From Variovorax sp. JS1663 (lineage in GTDB: Bacteria; Pseudomonadota; Gammaproteobacteria; Burkholderiales; Burkholderiaceae_C): a DNA stretch of 64,000 nucleotides. Both the position numbers and the translations under genes were made by a program. The notes under the pieces are model-generated. The model saw nothing but the letters and a program-made list of their open reading frames with translations, did not search any database and had not been told where the DNA came from. This document shows positions 26,952-39,673 of the stretch, one piece after another (the stretch's first letter is position 1; each line of letters opens with the position of its first letter). The stretch covers positions 102,449-166,448 of the forward strand of contig NZ_LYMK01000010.1 in NCBI RefSeq assembly GCF_002157355.1, given 5' to 3'.

Positions 26952-27611
26952 ATGCCCAGAAGCAAGCCCCCAGCCCTCAAGAGCCTCTCCGATCTCAAGG
27001 GCGTGCAGAAGACACTGGCCGAGCAGCGCGAACGCGAAGCCGCCGAGGCGGTCGCACGCGCCGCGGCCGAAAAGAAGCGCGCCGCGGAGCAGGACCTGTT
27101 CGCGCGCGCCGTCGGTGCGACCCAGCCGCTGCGGCGCCGTGCTGCGGTGCCCCTGACGCCGGAGCCGCCGGCGCCGATCCCGGTGCAGCACCAACTCGAC
27201 GAGCAGCGGGTGCTGCGCGAGTCGCTCTCCGACGAATTCGACGTCACCACCCTGCTCGATGCCGACGACGCGATGAGCTTTCGCCGTCCCGGCATCCCCA
27301 CCGACGTGACGCGCAAGCTGCGCGCCGGCGAATGGAGCATCCAGCGTGAGATCGACCTGCACGGCATGCGCAGCGACGAGGCGCGCGAAGCACTGGGCAA
27401 CTTCATCCGCGAGGCCGGCAAGCAGGGCGTGCGCTGCGTGCGCGTGGTGCACGGCAAGGGCCTGGGCTCACCCGGGCGCCAGCCGGTGCTCAAGGCCAAG
27501 GTGCAACGCTGGCTGATCCAGAAAAGCGAGACGCTGGCCTTCGTGCAGGCCAAGCCCGCCGAGGGCGGCGCGGGGGCGCTGGTGGTGCTGCTGACGCCGC
27601 AGCGGCGTTAG
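26952..27611 (+). CDS. Smr-domain (MutS2 C-terminal-like) protein
   Basis: A 219-residue protein. The first ~65 residues form a charged coiled coil (QREREAAEAVARAAAEKKRAAEQ). After a linker, the Smr domain (~130-215) carries REIDLHGMRSDEAREAL and VRVVHGKGLGSPGRQPVLKAKV, the DLHG and HGxG motifs thought to form the nuclease site. Stand-alone Smr proteins are linked to branched-DNA or stalled-ribosome mRNA cleavage; which applies here is unknown. Its stop overlaps the haemoglobin stop on the other strand. Confidence 0.88.
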   Translation: MPRSKPPALKSLSDLKGVQKTLAEQREREAAEAVARAAAEKKRAAEQDLFARAVGATQPLRRRAAVPLTPEPPAPIPVQHQLDEQRVLRESLSDEFDVTTLLDADDAMSFRRPGIPTDVTRKLRAGEWSIQREIDLHGMRSDEAREALGNFIREAGKQGVRCVRVVHGKGLGSPGRQPVLKAKVQRWLIQKSETLAFVQAKPAEGGAGALVVLLTPQRR

Positions 27612-28027
27612 CCGTTCCTGTTCCGCATCCAGTCCGCAGTCTGGAAAAACGAATCGCGCAGGCGCGCGCGCAGGCCCTCGGGCACGCCGGTCTCGCCCAT
27701 CGCCTGGTCCATGCAGGCCAGCCATTCGTCGCGCTCCTTGATGCCGATCGAGTGCCCGCCGATGCTTTGCGGCAGGTGCCGCGCCCGCAGCATCGGGTGC
27801 CCGAAGCGGTCGGTGTAGTGCTGCGGTCCGCCGAGCCAGCCGCAGAGAAACCAGAACAGGCGCTGGCGCGCGTTGTCCAGCGAGGGGCCGTGCACCGCGC
27901 GCAGCCGGGCATAGGCCGGCTCCAGCTCCATCAGGTCGTAGAAGCGCTCGACCAGGGCATGGACCTTCTCCTCGCCGCCGATCCATTCGAAAGGGGTGTC
28001 GAAGGGCGGCTTCTCTTGAATTTGCAT
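27608..28027 (-). CDS. Group II truncated haemoglobin
   Basis: A ~139-residue globin of the trHbO group. It has FEWIGGEEKVHALVERFYDLM (helices A/B), LFWFLCGWLGGPQHYTDRFGHPMLRARHLP, with the group II CD/E region and the proximal-histidine neighbourhood, and DEWLACMDQAMGET near helix G. Such globins bind O2/NO and help under oxidative or nitrosative stress. The start is taken at 28027 (MQIQEKPPF), because the alternative ATG at 28042 leaves almost no leader beside a palindrome at 28045. It is divergent from the amino-acid importer. Confidence 0.88.
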   Translation of the reverse strand: MQIQEKPPFDTPFEWIGGEEKVHALVERFYDLMELEPAYARLRAVHGPSLDNARQRLFWFLCGWLGGPQHYTDRFGHPMLRARHLPQSIGGHSIGIKERDEWLACMDQAMGETGVPEGLRARLRDSFFQTADWMRNRNG

Positions 28028-28044
28028 GTCGGCAGTATGCATAT

Positions 28045-28062
28045 GTGAAAGAGCTATTTCAC
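28045..28062. promoter_or_regulatory. Palindrome in divergent promoter region, operator candidate
   Basis: GTGAAAGAGCTATTTCAC is an 18-bp inverted repeat with a single mismatched pair. It lies between the divergent haemoglobin and ABC-importer genes, about 50 bases before the importer start codon. A weak -10-like TATGGT at 28082-28087 follows it. The position fits a regulator site for one or both genes; the regulator is not identifiable. Confidence 0.5.
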
Positions 28063-28113
28063 CGCCCCGGCTTTTGTTGCTATGGTGCGGGCCCCTTTCA
28101 AGGAGAAAACAAC

Positions 28114-28944
28114 ATGCGCTTCCGTTTCGCCGCAGCCGCCTTCGCTGCGGCCGCCCTGCTCGCCGGCACCGCCGTCCATGCCGACCAGTTGGACGACATC
28201 AAGAAGAAGGGCCAGCTGGTCGTCGGCGTGCTCGGCACCGACGAGCCCGCCACCTTCATCGACCCCAAGACGCGCGAGATCATCGGCTACGAGGTCGACC
28301 TGGTGAACGCCATCGCGAAGAAGATCGGCGTCAAGCCGGTGCTCAAGCAGATCGCGGTCGCGGCGCGCATTCCCGAGCTGCAGCAGGGCCACGTGGACCT
28401 GGTCGCCGCCGGCCTCACGCACAACAAGGAGCGCGAGGCGCAGATCGACTTCTCGCTGACCACGTTCGTCACCGGGCAGAAGGCCATCGTGAAGAAGACG
28501 AGCAACATCACCGAGGTGTCGCAGCTGGGCGGCAAGAAAGTGCTGACCATTCGCGGCGGCACGCAGGAGCCCAACATCCGCAAGGCCGTGCCGAGCGCCG
28601 AGGTCGTGACCTTCGACACCAGCCAGCAGGCCTTCCAGGCGCTGCAGCAGGGCAAGGGCGTGGGCTACGTGGACGACGAGGCCGCGCTGCTCAACAGCTA
28701 CGCCAAGCTGGGCCCGCAGAAGACGCAGTACGTGGTGCTGCCGCAGAACCTCAGCACCGAGGCGCTGGCCATCGGCATCAAGAAGGGTGAGACGGGCCTG
28801 AAGAAGGTCGTGGACGACACGCTGCGCGAACTCGAGAAATCGGGCGAGGCCGAGAAGATCTTCTTCAAGTGGTACGGCCCGAAGACCAAGTCGGGCTTCG
28901 ACAAGCGCGGCTTCAAGCTCGAGACCGACAAGATCGACAGCTGA
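28114..28944 (+). CDS. ABC transporter substrate-binding protein, polar amino-acid type
   Basis: A 276-residue periplasmic binding protein. The signal peptide is MRFRFAAAAFAAAALLAGTAVHA. The mature part follows the SBP_bac_3 pattern: KKGQLVVGVLGTDEPATFIDPKTREIIGYEVDLVNAIAKKIGVKPVL, then QGHVDLVAAGLTHNKERE and KKVLTIRGGTQEPNIRK. The ATG at 28114 has AAGGAG 8-9 bases upstream. It heads a four-gene importer cluster with two permeases and an ATPase. The ligand is not deducible but glutamate/aspartate-like or other polar amino acids are usual. Confidence 0.93.
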   Translation: MRFRFAAAAFAAAALLAGTAVHADQLDDIKKKGQLVVGVLGTDEPATFIDPKTREIIGYEVDLVNAIAKKIGVKPVLKQIAVAARIPELQQGHVDLVAAGLTHNKEREAQIDFSLTTFVTGQKAIVKKTSNITEVSQLGGKKVLTIRGGTQEPNIRKAVPSAEVVTFDTSQQAFQALQQGKGVGYVDDEAALLNSYAKLGPQKTQYVVLPQNLSTEALAIGIKKGETGLKKVVDDTLRELEKSGEAEKIFFKWYGPKTKSGFDKRGFKLETDKIDS

Positions 28945-29035
28945 TCCCCCGGATCGGCGCCCTGCCCGCGGCGCGCCGCGGGATGCGTACCATGTGCCCC
29001 GCGCTCTTCCGCCGGGGCACCGGCATTCCCCGTTC

Positions 29036-29731
29036 ATGCCGCTCTTCGATTTTTCCCTGCTGCTGTCCGGCCAGTACCACGACATGCTGGTCGCGGGCTT
29101 CCTGCTCTCGCTGCAGCTGCTGGCCGCCTCGCTGGCGCTGGCCCTGCCGGTCGCGCTGGCGGTGGCGCTGCTGCGCCTGGCGCCGGTCGCGGCGCTGCGC
29201 GGGCTGGGCTTCGCCTATGTGGAGTCGATCCGCAACATCCCGCTGCTGGGCCACATGCTGTTCTGGTACTTCGGCGCGCCCGAGCTGCTGCCGGAGGACA
29301 TCAAGCAGCGCCTCTACGCCGGCCGCATCGAGGCTCTCAGCGCCATCGTCGCTCTGGGCCTCTACACCGCAGCCTACATGGCCGAGGACATCCGCAGCGG
29401 CATCCGCGCCATCCCGGCGGTGCAGATGGAAGCGGGCCGGGCGCTGGGTTTCGGCTTCCTGGCCACCATGCGCCGCATCATCCTGCCGCAGGCCCTGCGC
29501 GTGACCATTCCGCCGCTGATCTCGCAGACGCTCAACCTCTGGAAGGGCACCAGCATCGCGACCGTGGTCGGCGTGGCCGAGCTGATGTACCAGGCCGGGC
29601 AGGTGGAGAGTGCCACCTTCCGCAGCGCCGAGTCCTTCGCCTTCGCCACCGCGGCCTACCTGACGGTGTCGCTGCTGATCACCGGCGCGGCGAGCTGGTA
29701 TCAGCACCGCTTTCCGCCGAGGGCGCTGTGA
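29036..29731 (+). CDS. Amino-acid ABC transporter permease
   Basis: A 231-residue inner-membrane permease of the HisM/GltJ family with about five helices. The EAA loop is VQMEAGRALGFGFLATMRRIILPQALRV, which docks to the ATPase. The ATG at 29036 (MPLFDFSLLLSGQYHDML) is preferred to 28994 because family N-termini begin just before the first helix. It is followed after 16 bases by a second permease. Confidence 0.92.
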   Translation: MPLFDFSLLLSGQYHDMLVAGFLLSLQLLAASLALALPVALAVALLRLAPVAALRGLGFAYVESIRNIPLLGHMLFWYFGAPELLPEDIKQRLYAGRIEALSAIVALGLYTAAYMAEDIRSGIRAIPAVQMEAGRALGFGFLATMRRIILPQALRVTIPPLISQTLNLWKGTSIATVVGVAELMYQAGQVESATFRSAESFAFATAAYLTVSLLITGAASWYQHRFPPRAL

Positions 29732-29747
29732 GCAGGAGCGCCGCGCC

Positions 29748-30454
29748 ATGATCGATCTGGTCCGCGACTACTGGGTCTACTTCCTGATCGGGCAGTATCC
29801 CAACGGCCCGCTGGGCGGCCTGGTGCTGACCGTGCTGCTCGCGGCCATGGGCCTCGTGCTCGCCCTGCCCTTCGGCCTGCTGCTGGGCCTGGCGCGGGTC
29901 AGCCCCTGGCGCTGGCTGCGCTGGCCCGTGACGACCGTCGCCTTCGTCGTGCGCGGCACGCCGCTCCTGATGGTGGTGTTCTGGGCCTACTTCTTCCTGC
30001 CCAGCGTGACCGGCGTCAAAACCGACCAGTTCACCACCATGCTGATCGCGCTGGTGGTCTTCGACGGCATCTACATCGGCGAGATCGTGCGCGCCGGCAT
30101 CCTGGGCCTGCCGCGCGGCCAGGTGGAGAGCGCGCGCTCGCTGGGCCTGGGCTGGGGCCGCACCATGCGCTTCGTGGTGCTGCCGCAAGCGCTGCGCAGC
30201 ATGCTGCCCTCGCTGGTGAACCAGTTCGTCTCCACCATCAAGGAGACCTCGCTGGGCTACATCATCGGGCTGGCGGAGGTCTCCTTCATCGCCTCGCAGA
30301 TCAACACCCAGGTCTTCACCAAGCCGGTCCAGGTCTACTTCATCCTGGGCCTGACCTACTTCATCCTGTGTTTCGGCCTGTCGCGCTTCGCCTACTGGCT
30401 GGAAGCGAGAGCCGGCCGGCGCACCACCGTCCGCGAGGCACCGAAAGCTCCCGC

Positions 30455-30458
<4 letters not shown>
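29748..30458 (+). CDS. Amino-acid ABC transporter permease
   Basis: A 236-residue second permease subunit, HisQ/GltK-like. The EAA loop is [36 protein letters not shown]. Five or six membrane helices are visible. Its TGA overlaps the ATG of the ATPase gene (ATGA), so the subunits are made in step. With its sister permease it forms a heterodimeric channel. Confidence 0.93.
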
Positions 30459-31187
<729 letters not shown>

Positions 31188-31198
<11 letters not shown>

Positions 31199-32219
31199 TA
31201 CGCTGACCTCGATGAACCTCGCGCGCTCGCTGCCCCTGATCGACATCGCGCCGCTGGTCGCGCGCGCACCTGAACGCACCGCCGTCGCGAGCCAGATCGG
31301 CGAGGCATGCCGCGCGCACGGCTTCTTCTACGTCACCGGCCACGGCGTCGATCGCGCGCTCATGCAGCGCCTCGAAGACCTGAGCCGCGCCTTCTTCGCC
31401 CTGCCCGAAGCCACCAAGATGCAGTGGCGCATGGAACTGGGCGGGCGGGCCTGGCGCGGGTACTTCCCGACCGGCGGCGAGCTCACCTCGGGCCGGCCCG
31501 ACTGGAAGGAAGGCCTCTACCTCGGCACCGAGCTGCCGGAGGACGATCCGCTGGTGCTCGCGCGCACGCCGGTGCACGGGCGCAACCTGTTCCCCGACAT
31601 CCCGGGCTTTCGCGAGACCATCCTCGACTACATGGCCGCTGCCACGCGCCTGGGCCATGTGCTGATGGAAGGCATCGCGCTCAGCCTGGGCCTGCCCGCC
31701 GGCTACTTCGCGGAGCGCTACACGGCCGACCCGCTGATCCTGTTCCGCCTCTTCAACTACCCGACCCAGCCCGTGCCCGAGGGCCTGGACGTGGCCTGGG
31801 GCGTGGGCGAGCACACCGACTACGGCCTCCTCACCATCCTGCGGCAGGACGACATCGGCGGCCTGCAGGTGCGCACCGGCGAAGGCTGGATCGATGCCGC
31901 GCCGATCGCCGATGCCTTCGTCATCAACATCGGCGACATGCTCGACCGCATGACGGGCGGGCTGTACCGCTCGACGCCGCACCGCGTGGTGCGCAACACC
32001 TCGGGGCGGGACCGCCTGTCCTTCCCGCTGTTCTTCGACCCCAACTTCCATGCGCGCGTGAAGCCGATCGAGGGTTTACCCAGGCCCGTGGTGGTAGACG
32101 ACAGCGCCACGCGATGGGACCATGCCAACGTGCATGCCTTCGACGGCATCTACGGCGACTACCTGCTGGCCAAGGTGTCGAAGGTATTTCCACAGTTGCG
32201 CGAGGCCGTGCTTCCCTGA
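31188..32219 (+). CDS. 2-oxoglutarate/Fe(II)-dependent oxygenase (isopenicillin N synthase family)
   Basis: A ~343-residue oxygenase. The N-terminal DIOX_N part ([10 protein letters not shown] ... [16 protein letters not shown]) is followed by the double-stranded beta-helix core. Iron ligands are in [14 protein letters not shown] (HxD) and YRSTPHRVV (His), and [11 protein letters not shown] gives the RxS 2-oxoglutarate-binding pair. Two ATGs are possible, 31188 and 31212; the first overlaps the importer ATPase gene. The substrate is unknown. Operon context suggests it may hydroxylate or degrade whatever the ABC system imports. Confidence 0.88.
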
Positions 32220-32364
32220 TTTCCGTCATTGCCTGCCTCAATGAACCCCATTGAGGCTTTGTATTGCCGGCCCGATCGCAACTGGCGTAGATTCCCTAGG
32301 CGCCGCTGCCCGCAGGCAGCGACGGTTCCGCTTGCATAAACCTAGCCACTCCCAGGAGAAAGCC

Positions 32365-32787
32365 ATGGAATTGAAGGGATCGAGAACCGAGCAGAACCTG
32401 AAGGACGCCTTCGCAGGCGAATCCCAGGCCAACAGACGCTACCTGTACTTCGCGAACAAGGCCGACGTCGAAGGCCAGAACGATGTCGCAGCGCTGTTCC
32501 GCTCCACCGCCGAAGGCGAGACCGGCCATGCGCACGGCCACCTGGAGTTCCTCGAGCACGGCTCGGGCGACCCCGCCACCGGCCTGCCGATCGGCGACAG
32601 CCGCCTCAACCTGAAGGCCGCCGTGGCCGGCGAGACTCACGAGTACACCGACATGTACCCGGGCATGGCCAAGCAGGCCCGCGAAGAGGGCTTCGACGAG
32701 ATCGCCAACTGGTTCGAGACGCTGGCCAAGGCCGAGCGCTCGCACGCCAACCGCTACACCAAGGCGCTCGAGGCGCTGGTCGACTGA
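32365..32787 (+). CDS. Rubrerythrin (diiron domain only)
   Basis: A 140-residue ferritin-like diiron protein. The metal-ligand motifs are [35 protein letters not shown] and [11 protein letters not shown]. The C-terminal rubredoxin [Fe(SCys)4] domain of classical rubrerythrin is absent, so electrons must come from another protein. AGGAG lies 8 bases before the ATG. The next genes, an Fe-S protein and DUF3501, form a conserved-looking trio that could supply that electron path in peroxide reduction. Confidence 0.92.
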   Translation: MELKGSRTEQNLKDAFAGESQANRRYLYFANKADVEGQNDVAALFRSTAEGETGHAHGHLEFLEHGSGDPATGLPIGDSRLNLKAAVAGETHEYTDMYPGMAKQAREEGFDEIANWFETLAKAERSHANRYTKALEALVD

Positions 32788-32869
32788 GCCGCGCTGCGGC
32801 CATCGCGTTGCAGGGCCTCGGTGCACGGGCCTTCGCACGCCGATGGCGCGCATCGCGGCCGTCCCTTCC

Positions 32870-34222
32870 ATGACGAATCGAGAAGGCAATCTCGAGGCGC
32901 CGACGCGCCACCCGGTGGACTGGAAGAACCCCGAGTTCTACGACCAGGCCGCGTGCGAGCGCGAGCTGACGCGCATCTTCGACATCTGCCACGGCTGCCG
33001 CCGCTGCGTCAGCCTGTGCCAGGCCTTCCCGACGCTGTTCGACCTGGTGGATGCCACCGAGGACGGCGAGGTGCACGGCGTCGACCCCAAGGCCTACGGC
33101 AGCGTGGTCGACCAGTGCTACCTGTGCGACCTGTGCTACATGACCAAGTGCCCCTACGTGCCGCCGCATCCGTGGAACGTGGACTTTCCGCACACCATGC
33201 TGCGCGCCAAGGCCATCAAGTTCCGCAATGGGGACGTTGGCGGCGGCGAGAAGCTGCTGGCCTCCACCGACGTGCACGGCCAGTTCGCCGGCATTCCGGT
33301 GGTGGTGCAGGCGGTCAACGCGCTCAACCGCACGAAGCCGATGCGCAAGTTGCTCGACAGCGCCCTGCACGTGCATCCCGATGCCTGGCTGCCCGACCTG
33401 GCAACGAAGCGATTCCGCTGGAGTGCGCCCGAAGACAAGAAGGCCCAGCCGGTGGTCGATGGCGAACGCACGCCGGGCAAGGTGGCCATCTTCTCGACCT
33501 GCTACGTCAACTACAACGAGCCCGGCATCGGCCTCGACCTGATCAAGCTGCTGCAGCACAACGACATCCCCTACACGGTGGTCAACAAGGAAAGCTGCTG
33601 CGGCATGCCCAAGCTGGAGCTCGGCGACCTGGAGGGCGTGGCGAAGCACAAGGAAGCCAACATCCCGGTGCTCGCGAAATACGCCAAGGACGGCTTCGCG
33701 ATCCTCACCGCCATCCCTTCCTGCACGCTGATGTTCAAGCAGGAGATCCCGCTGCTCTTTCCCGATGATCCGGACGTGAAGCTGGTGCAGCAGGCCATGT
33801 TCGACCCCTTCGAGTACCTGGTCGCGCGCCACAAGGACGGCCTGCTCAAGACCGACTTCAAGACCGGGCTGGGCAAGCTCAGCTACCACATCCCCTGCCA
33901 CGGCCGCGTGCAGAAGATCGGCCGCAAGACCGAGGAGATGTTCAAGCTGATCGGCCAGAGCGTGCCGGTGCAGCTCAACACGGTGGAGCGCTGCTCGGGC
34001 CACGCCGGCACCTATGGCGTGAAGACGCCCTACCACCCGGTGGCGATGAAGATCGGCAAGCCGGTGTTCAAGGCGATGGGCAAGGACCAGCCCGACTACA
34101 TCAGCTCCGACTGCGCGCTGGCCGGCCACCACATCGCCCAGGGCATGGGCAACGAGGGCCTGCCGGCGGCGAAGCTGCAGCATCCGCTGAGCCTGGTGCG
34201 CATCGCGTACGGCCTGGAGTAA
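32870..34222 (+). CDS. Heterodisulfide-reductase-related Fe-S protein (HdrD/GlpC-like)
   Basis: A 450-residue protein. Two N-terminal [4Fe-4S] motifs (CHGCRRCVSLC and CYLCDLCYMTKC) are followed by two CCG-type domains. The first contains VNKESCCGMPKLELGD; the second has a variant, CHGRVQKIGR ... ERCSGHAGTYG. HdrD/GlpC proteins pass electrons between quinones or disulfides and soluble partners. The ATG at 32870 is chosen because family N-termini start at about MTNREGNLEAPTRHP; 32843 is an alternative. It sits between rubrerythrin and DUF3501 with a 4-base gap to the latter. Confidence 0.88.
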   Translation: MTNREGNLEAPTRHPVDWKNPEFYDQAACERELTRIFDICHGCRRCVSLCQAFPTLFDLVDATEDGEVHGVDPKAYGSVVDQCYLCDLCYMTKCPYVPPHPWNVDFPHTMLRAKAIKFRNGDVGGGEKLLASTDVHGQFAGIPVVVQAVNALNRTKPMRKLLDSALHVHPDAWLPDLATKRFRWSAPEDKKAQPVVDGERTPGKVAIFSTCYVNYNEPGIGLDLIKLLQHNDIPYTVVNKESCCGMPKLELGDLEGVAKHKEANIPVLAKYAKDGFAILTAIPSCTLMFKQEIPLLFPDDPDVKLVQQAMFDPFEYLVARHKDGLLKTDFKTGLGKLSYHIPCHGRVQKIGRKTEEMFKLIGQSVPVQLNTVERCSGHAGTYGVKTPYHPVAMKIGKPVFKAMGKDQPDYISSDCALAGHHIAQGMGNEGLPAAKLQHPLSLVRIAYGLE

Positions 34223-34226
34223 CGTC

Positions 34227-34811
34227 ATGAGCGTCATCACCCCCGACAGCCTGATGACCCTGGAGGCCTACGCGAAGATCCGCAAGTCGAGCGCGCCCGG
34301 GTTCATCGCCCACCGCAAGCTGCGCACCGTGCGCCTGGGCGAGCATGTGAGCGTGCAGTTCGAGGACGAGGTCACCATCCGCCGCCAGATCCAGGAGATG
34401 CTGCACATCGAGAAGATCTTCGAGGAGGACGGCATCCAGGGCGAGATCGACGCCTACCAGCCCCTGGTGCCCGACGGCAGCAACTGGAAGGCCACCATGC
34501 TGATCGAGTACACCGAGGTGCCCGAGCGCCAGCGCGAGCTGGCCCGGCTGATCGGCGTGGAGGACCGCGTGTTCGTCGAGGTCGAGGGCCATGCCCGCAT
34601 CTACGCCATTGCCGACGAGGACCTGGACCGCGAGAACGACGAGAAGACCTCGGCCGTGCACTTCCTGCGCTTCGAGTTCGGCGATGCGCAACGCGCGGCG
34701 GTGCGCGCCGGTGCGCAGGTCAAGCTGGGCTGCGACCACACGCATTACCTGGCCCAGGCCGTCATCGCGGCGGAAACGCTGGCGAGCCTGGCGGGCGATC
34801 TGAGCGGCTGA
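34227..34811 (+). CDS. DUF3501 family protein
   Basis: A 194-residue cytoplasmic protein of unknown function. Characteristic text is RRQIQEMLHIEKIFEEDGIQGEIDAYQPLVPDGSNWKATMLIEYT and a C-terminal HTHYLAQAVIAAETL. No cysteine motif or membrane helix is visible. It follows the Fe-S protein by 4 bases. The constant company of rubrerythrin and an Hdr-like protein suggests a role in the same electron-transfer unit, but the function is not known. Confidence 0.9.
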   Translation: MSVITPDSLMTLEAYAKIRKSSAPGFIAHRKLRTVRLGEHVSVQFEDEVTIRRQIQEMLHIEKIFEEDGIQGEIDAYQPLVPDGSNWKATMLIEYTEVPERQRELARLIGVEDRVFVEVEGHARIYAIADEDLDRENDEKTSAVHFLRFEFGDAQRAAVRAGAQVKLGCDHTHYLAQAVIAAETLASLAGDLSG

Positions 34812-34822
34812 GGCCGCGCTTT

Positions 34823-34912
34823 CCACATCGTCCGGCGCCTGCCCGCCACGTCGGTGACCTTCAGGTGCACGACCTCGCTGGCTCGAAGGCCCGAGAATCG
34901 CAGGCCGGCGGG
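34823..34912 (-). pseudogene. Relic of a tyrosine recombinase
   Basis: On the minus strand this stretch reads SGLRASEVVHLKVTDVAGRR, the catalytic-domain segment that carries the first active-site arginine of tyrosine recombinases (typical form: GLRxSExxxLxxxDI). Only about 25-30 codons remain. The flanks do not continue the family and no second arginine or tyrosine box is near. It marks an old integration or deletion scar between the DUF3501 gene and the amidohydrolase. Confidence 0.7.
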
Positions 34913-34939
34913 GCTTCTTGATCCAACCGGGGGACCACC

Positions 34940-36313
34940 ATGCATGACAGCGACCCGGAGGGCAAGCGCCTCCCCATCAAGCTCGACAGCACCTCGAATG
35001 GCGAGTTCGCACCGGTGTCACTGTGGCCGGCGAACATCGAAGCCAACCGCCTCGCACACGAGGCCACGGCCACGAACGCGAAGCGGCTGGGGTGCTCGAA
35101 GCGGGCGTTCCTGACCTCGTCCTGCGGCGCAGCCAGCACGCTGCTGGCCTTCAACGCGGCCAACGCCGCGGCCGGAAGGACCGGCGGCTTCTTCGAGCTG
35201 CCCCGCGACGCCGGGCTGGACATGCAGCTCGCGCGCGCGCAGGTCGGCCCCGCCAGGCAGGAGTTCATCCTCGACGTCCAGGGCCACTTCATCGACACGC
35301 CCAAAGGCAATTCGAAGAGCGCGGAGGTCTTCCTCAAGGACGTGTTCATGGACAGCGACACCGACGTGATGGTCCTGTCCTTCGTGCCCTCCGCCCGCGA
35401 CGCCGAACCGGTCACGATCCAGGCCGCCGACGAGGTCCGCAGGCTGGTCGACAAGCTCGAGGGAACGCACCGGCTGCTGCTGCATGGACGCGTCAACCCG
35501 AACCAGCCCGGAGACCTCGAGGGCATGGACGAGTTGCACGAGAAGTGGGGCATCAGCGCCTGGAAGACCTACACGCAGTATGGACCGGGCGGCAAGGGCT
35601 ACTTCCTGCACGACGACGTCGGCATCCGGTTCATCGAGAAGGCTCGCGCACTGGGCGTCAAGAACATCTGCATCCACAAGGGGCTGCCGTTCGGACCACG
35701 CTCCTACGAGCACAGCCAGTGCAGCGACATCGGCGTCGTCGCCAGGCGTTATCCGGACGTGAACTTCCTGATCTATCACTCGGGCTTCGTCAGCACGGTG
35801 ACCGAAAAGGCCTACGACGCGAGCGGCAAGAGCGACGGCATCGACACGCTGATCACGTCCTTGCGCCAACACCAGGTCAAGCCGAACAGCAACGTCTATG
35901 CGGAGCTGGGCAGCACGTGGCGCTTCCTGATGCGCGACCCCGAACAGGCGGCTCACGCCCTGGGGAAGCTGATCGTCGCGTGCGGCGAGAACAACGTGCT
36001 GTGGGGCACGGATTCGATCTGGTACGGCTCACCGCAGGACCAGATCCAGGCCTTCCGGACGTTCCAGATCTCGGCGGAACTGCGCGAACGGCATGGCTAT
36101 CCCGAGATGACGCCTGCGCTGCGGGCCAGGATATTCGGTCTCAATGCCGCGAACGTGTGCGGCTTGACGCCGACGGAAGTGAAGCGATACACCGCCCGCG
36201 ACTCGGTCGCCCGAAAGCGCATGGCCTACCTGGAGAAACCCGATCCTCATTTCAGGACCTACGGGCCAAAGACGCGACGCGAGTTCCTCAGGGTGTTCGA
36301 TCCCGCTGGCTGA
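34940..36313 (+). CDS. Tat-signal amidohydrolase family protein
   Basis: A 457-residue protein of the amidohydrolase-2 (decarboxylase-like TIM barrel) type. A long N-region ends in CSKRAFLTSSCGAAST, a Tat-like or lipid-anchored export signal around residues 52-66. Barrel landmarks are ILDVQGHFID (the usual HxH has become QxH), VKNICIHKG, NFLIYHSGFV and VLWGTDSIWYG (metal-binding Asp). A C-terminal GLNAANVCGLT is typical. Metal-dependent hydrolase or decarboxylase activity is likely but the substrate is unknown. It directly follows a recombinase relic, so it may be acquired. Confidence 0.78.
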   Translation: MHDSDPEGKRLPIKLDSTSNGEFAPVSLWPANIEANRLAHEATATNAKRLGCSKRAFLTSSCGAASTLLAFNAANAAAGRTGGFFELPRDAGLDMQLARAQVGPARQEFILDVQGHFIDTPKGNSKSAEVFLKDVFMDSDTDVMVLSFVPSARDAEPVTIQAADEVRRLVDKLEGTHRLLLHGRVNPNQPGDLEGMDELHEKWGISAWKTYTQYGPGGKGYFLHDDVGIRFIEKARALGVKNICIHKGLPFGPRSYEHSQCSDIGVVARRYPDVNFLIYHSGFVSTVTEKAYDASGKSDGIDTLITSLRQHQVKPNSNVYAELGSTWRFLMRDPEQAAHALGKLIVACGENNVLWGTDSIWYGSPQDQIQAFRTFQISAELRERHGYPEMTPALRARIFGLNAANVCGLTPTEVKRYTARDSVARKRMAYLEKPDPHFRTYGPKTRREFLRVFDPAG

Positions 36314-36406
36314 GCTACATTGCGGGGGTCGCCACGGAGGCCGGTGCAATGCCGGTGCCGTACGGCCTGGACAATGCCCTCGACGGTTCTTGACGGAGGA
36401 GATCTC

Positions 36407-36465
36407 ATGAGAATCCAGTACAGGCTTCAGCCCCAGAGCGGCGCTCCCGGCACGCGGAGGCCGGC

Positions 36466-36469
<4 letters not shown>
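36407..36469 (+). CDS. 20-residue leader ORF coupled to the P450 gene
   Basis: ATG at 36407 is preceded by GGAGGAG at 36396-36402, a near-ideal ribosome site. The frame encodes MRIQYRLQPQSGAPGTRRPA and ends in a TGA that overlaps the ATG of the P450 gene (ATGA at 36466-36469). The arrangement would deliver ribosomes straight onto the P450 start. The P450 also has its own weaker GGAG site inside the leader. It is not a known peptide. A chance frame or the tail of a deleted gene is possible. Confidence 0.45.
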
Positions 36470-39669
<3,200 letters not shown>

Positions 39670-39673
39670 AACG

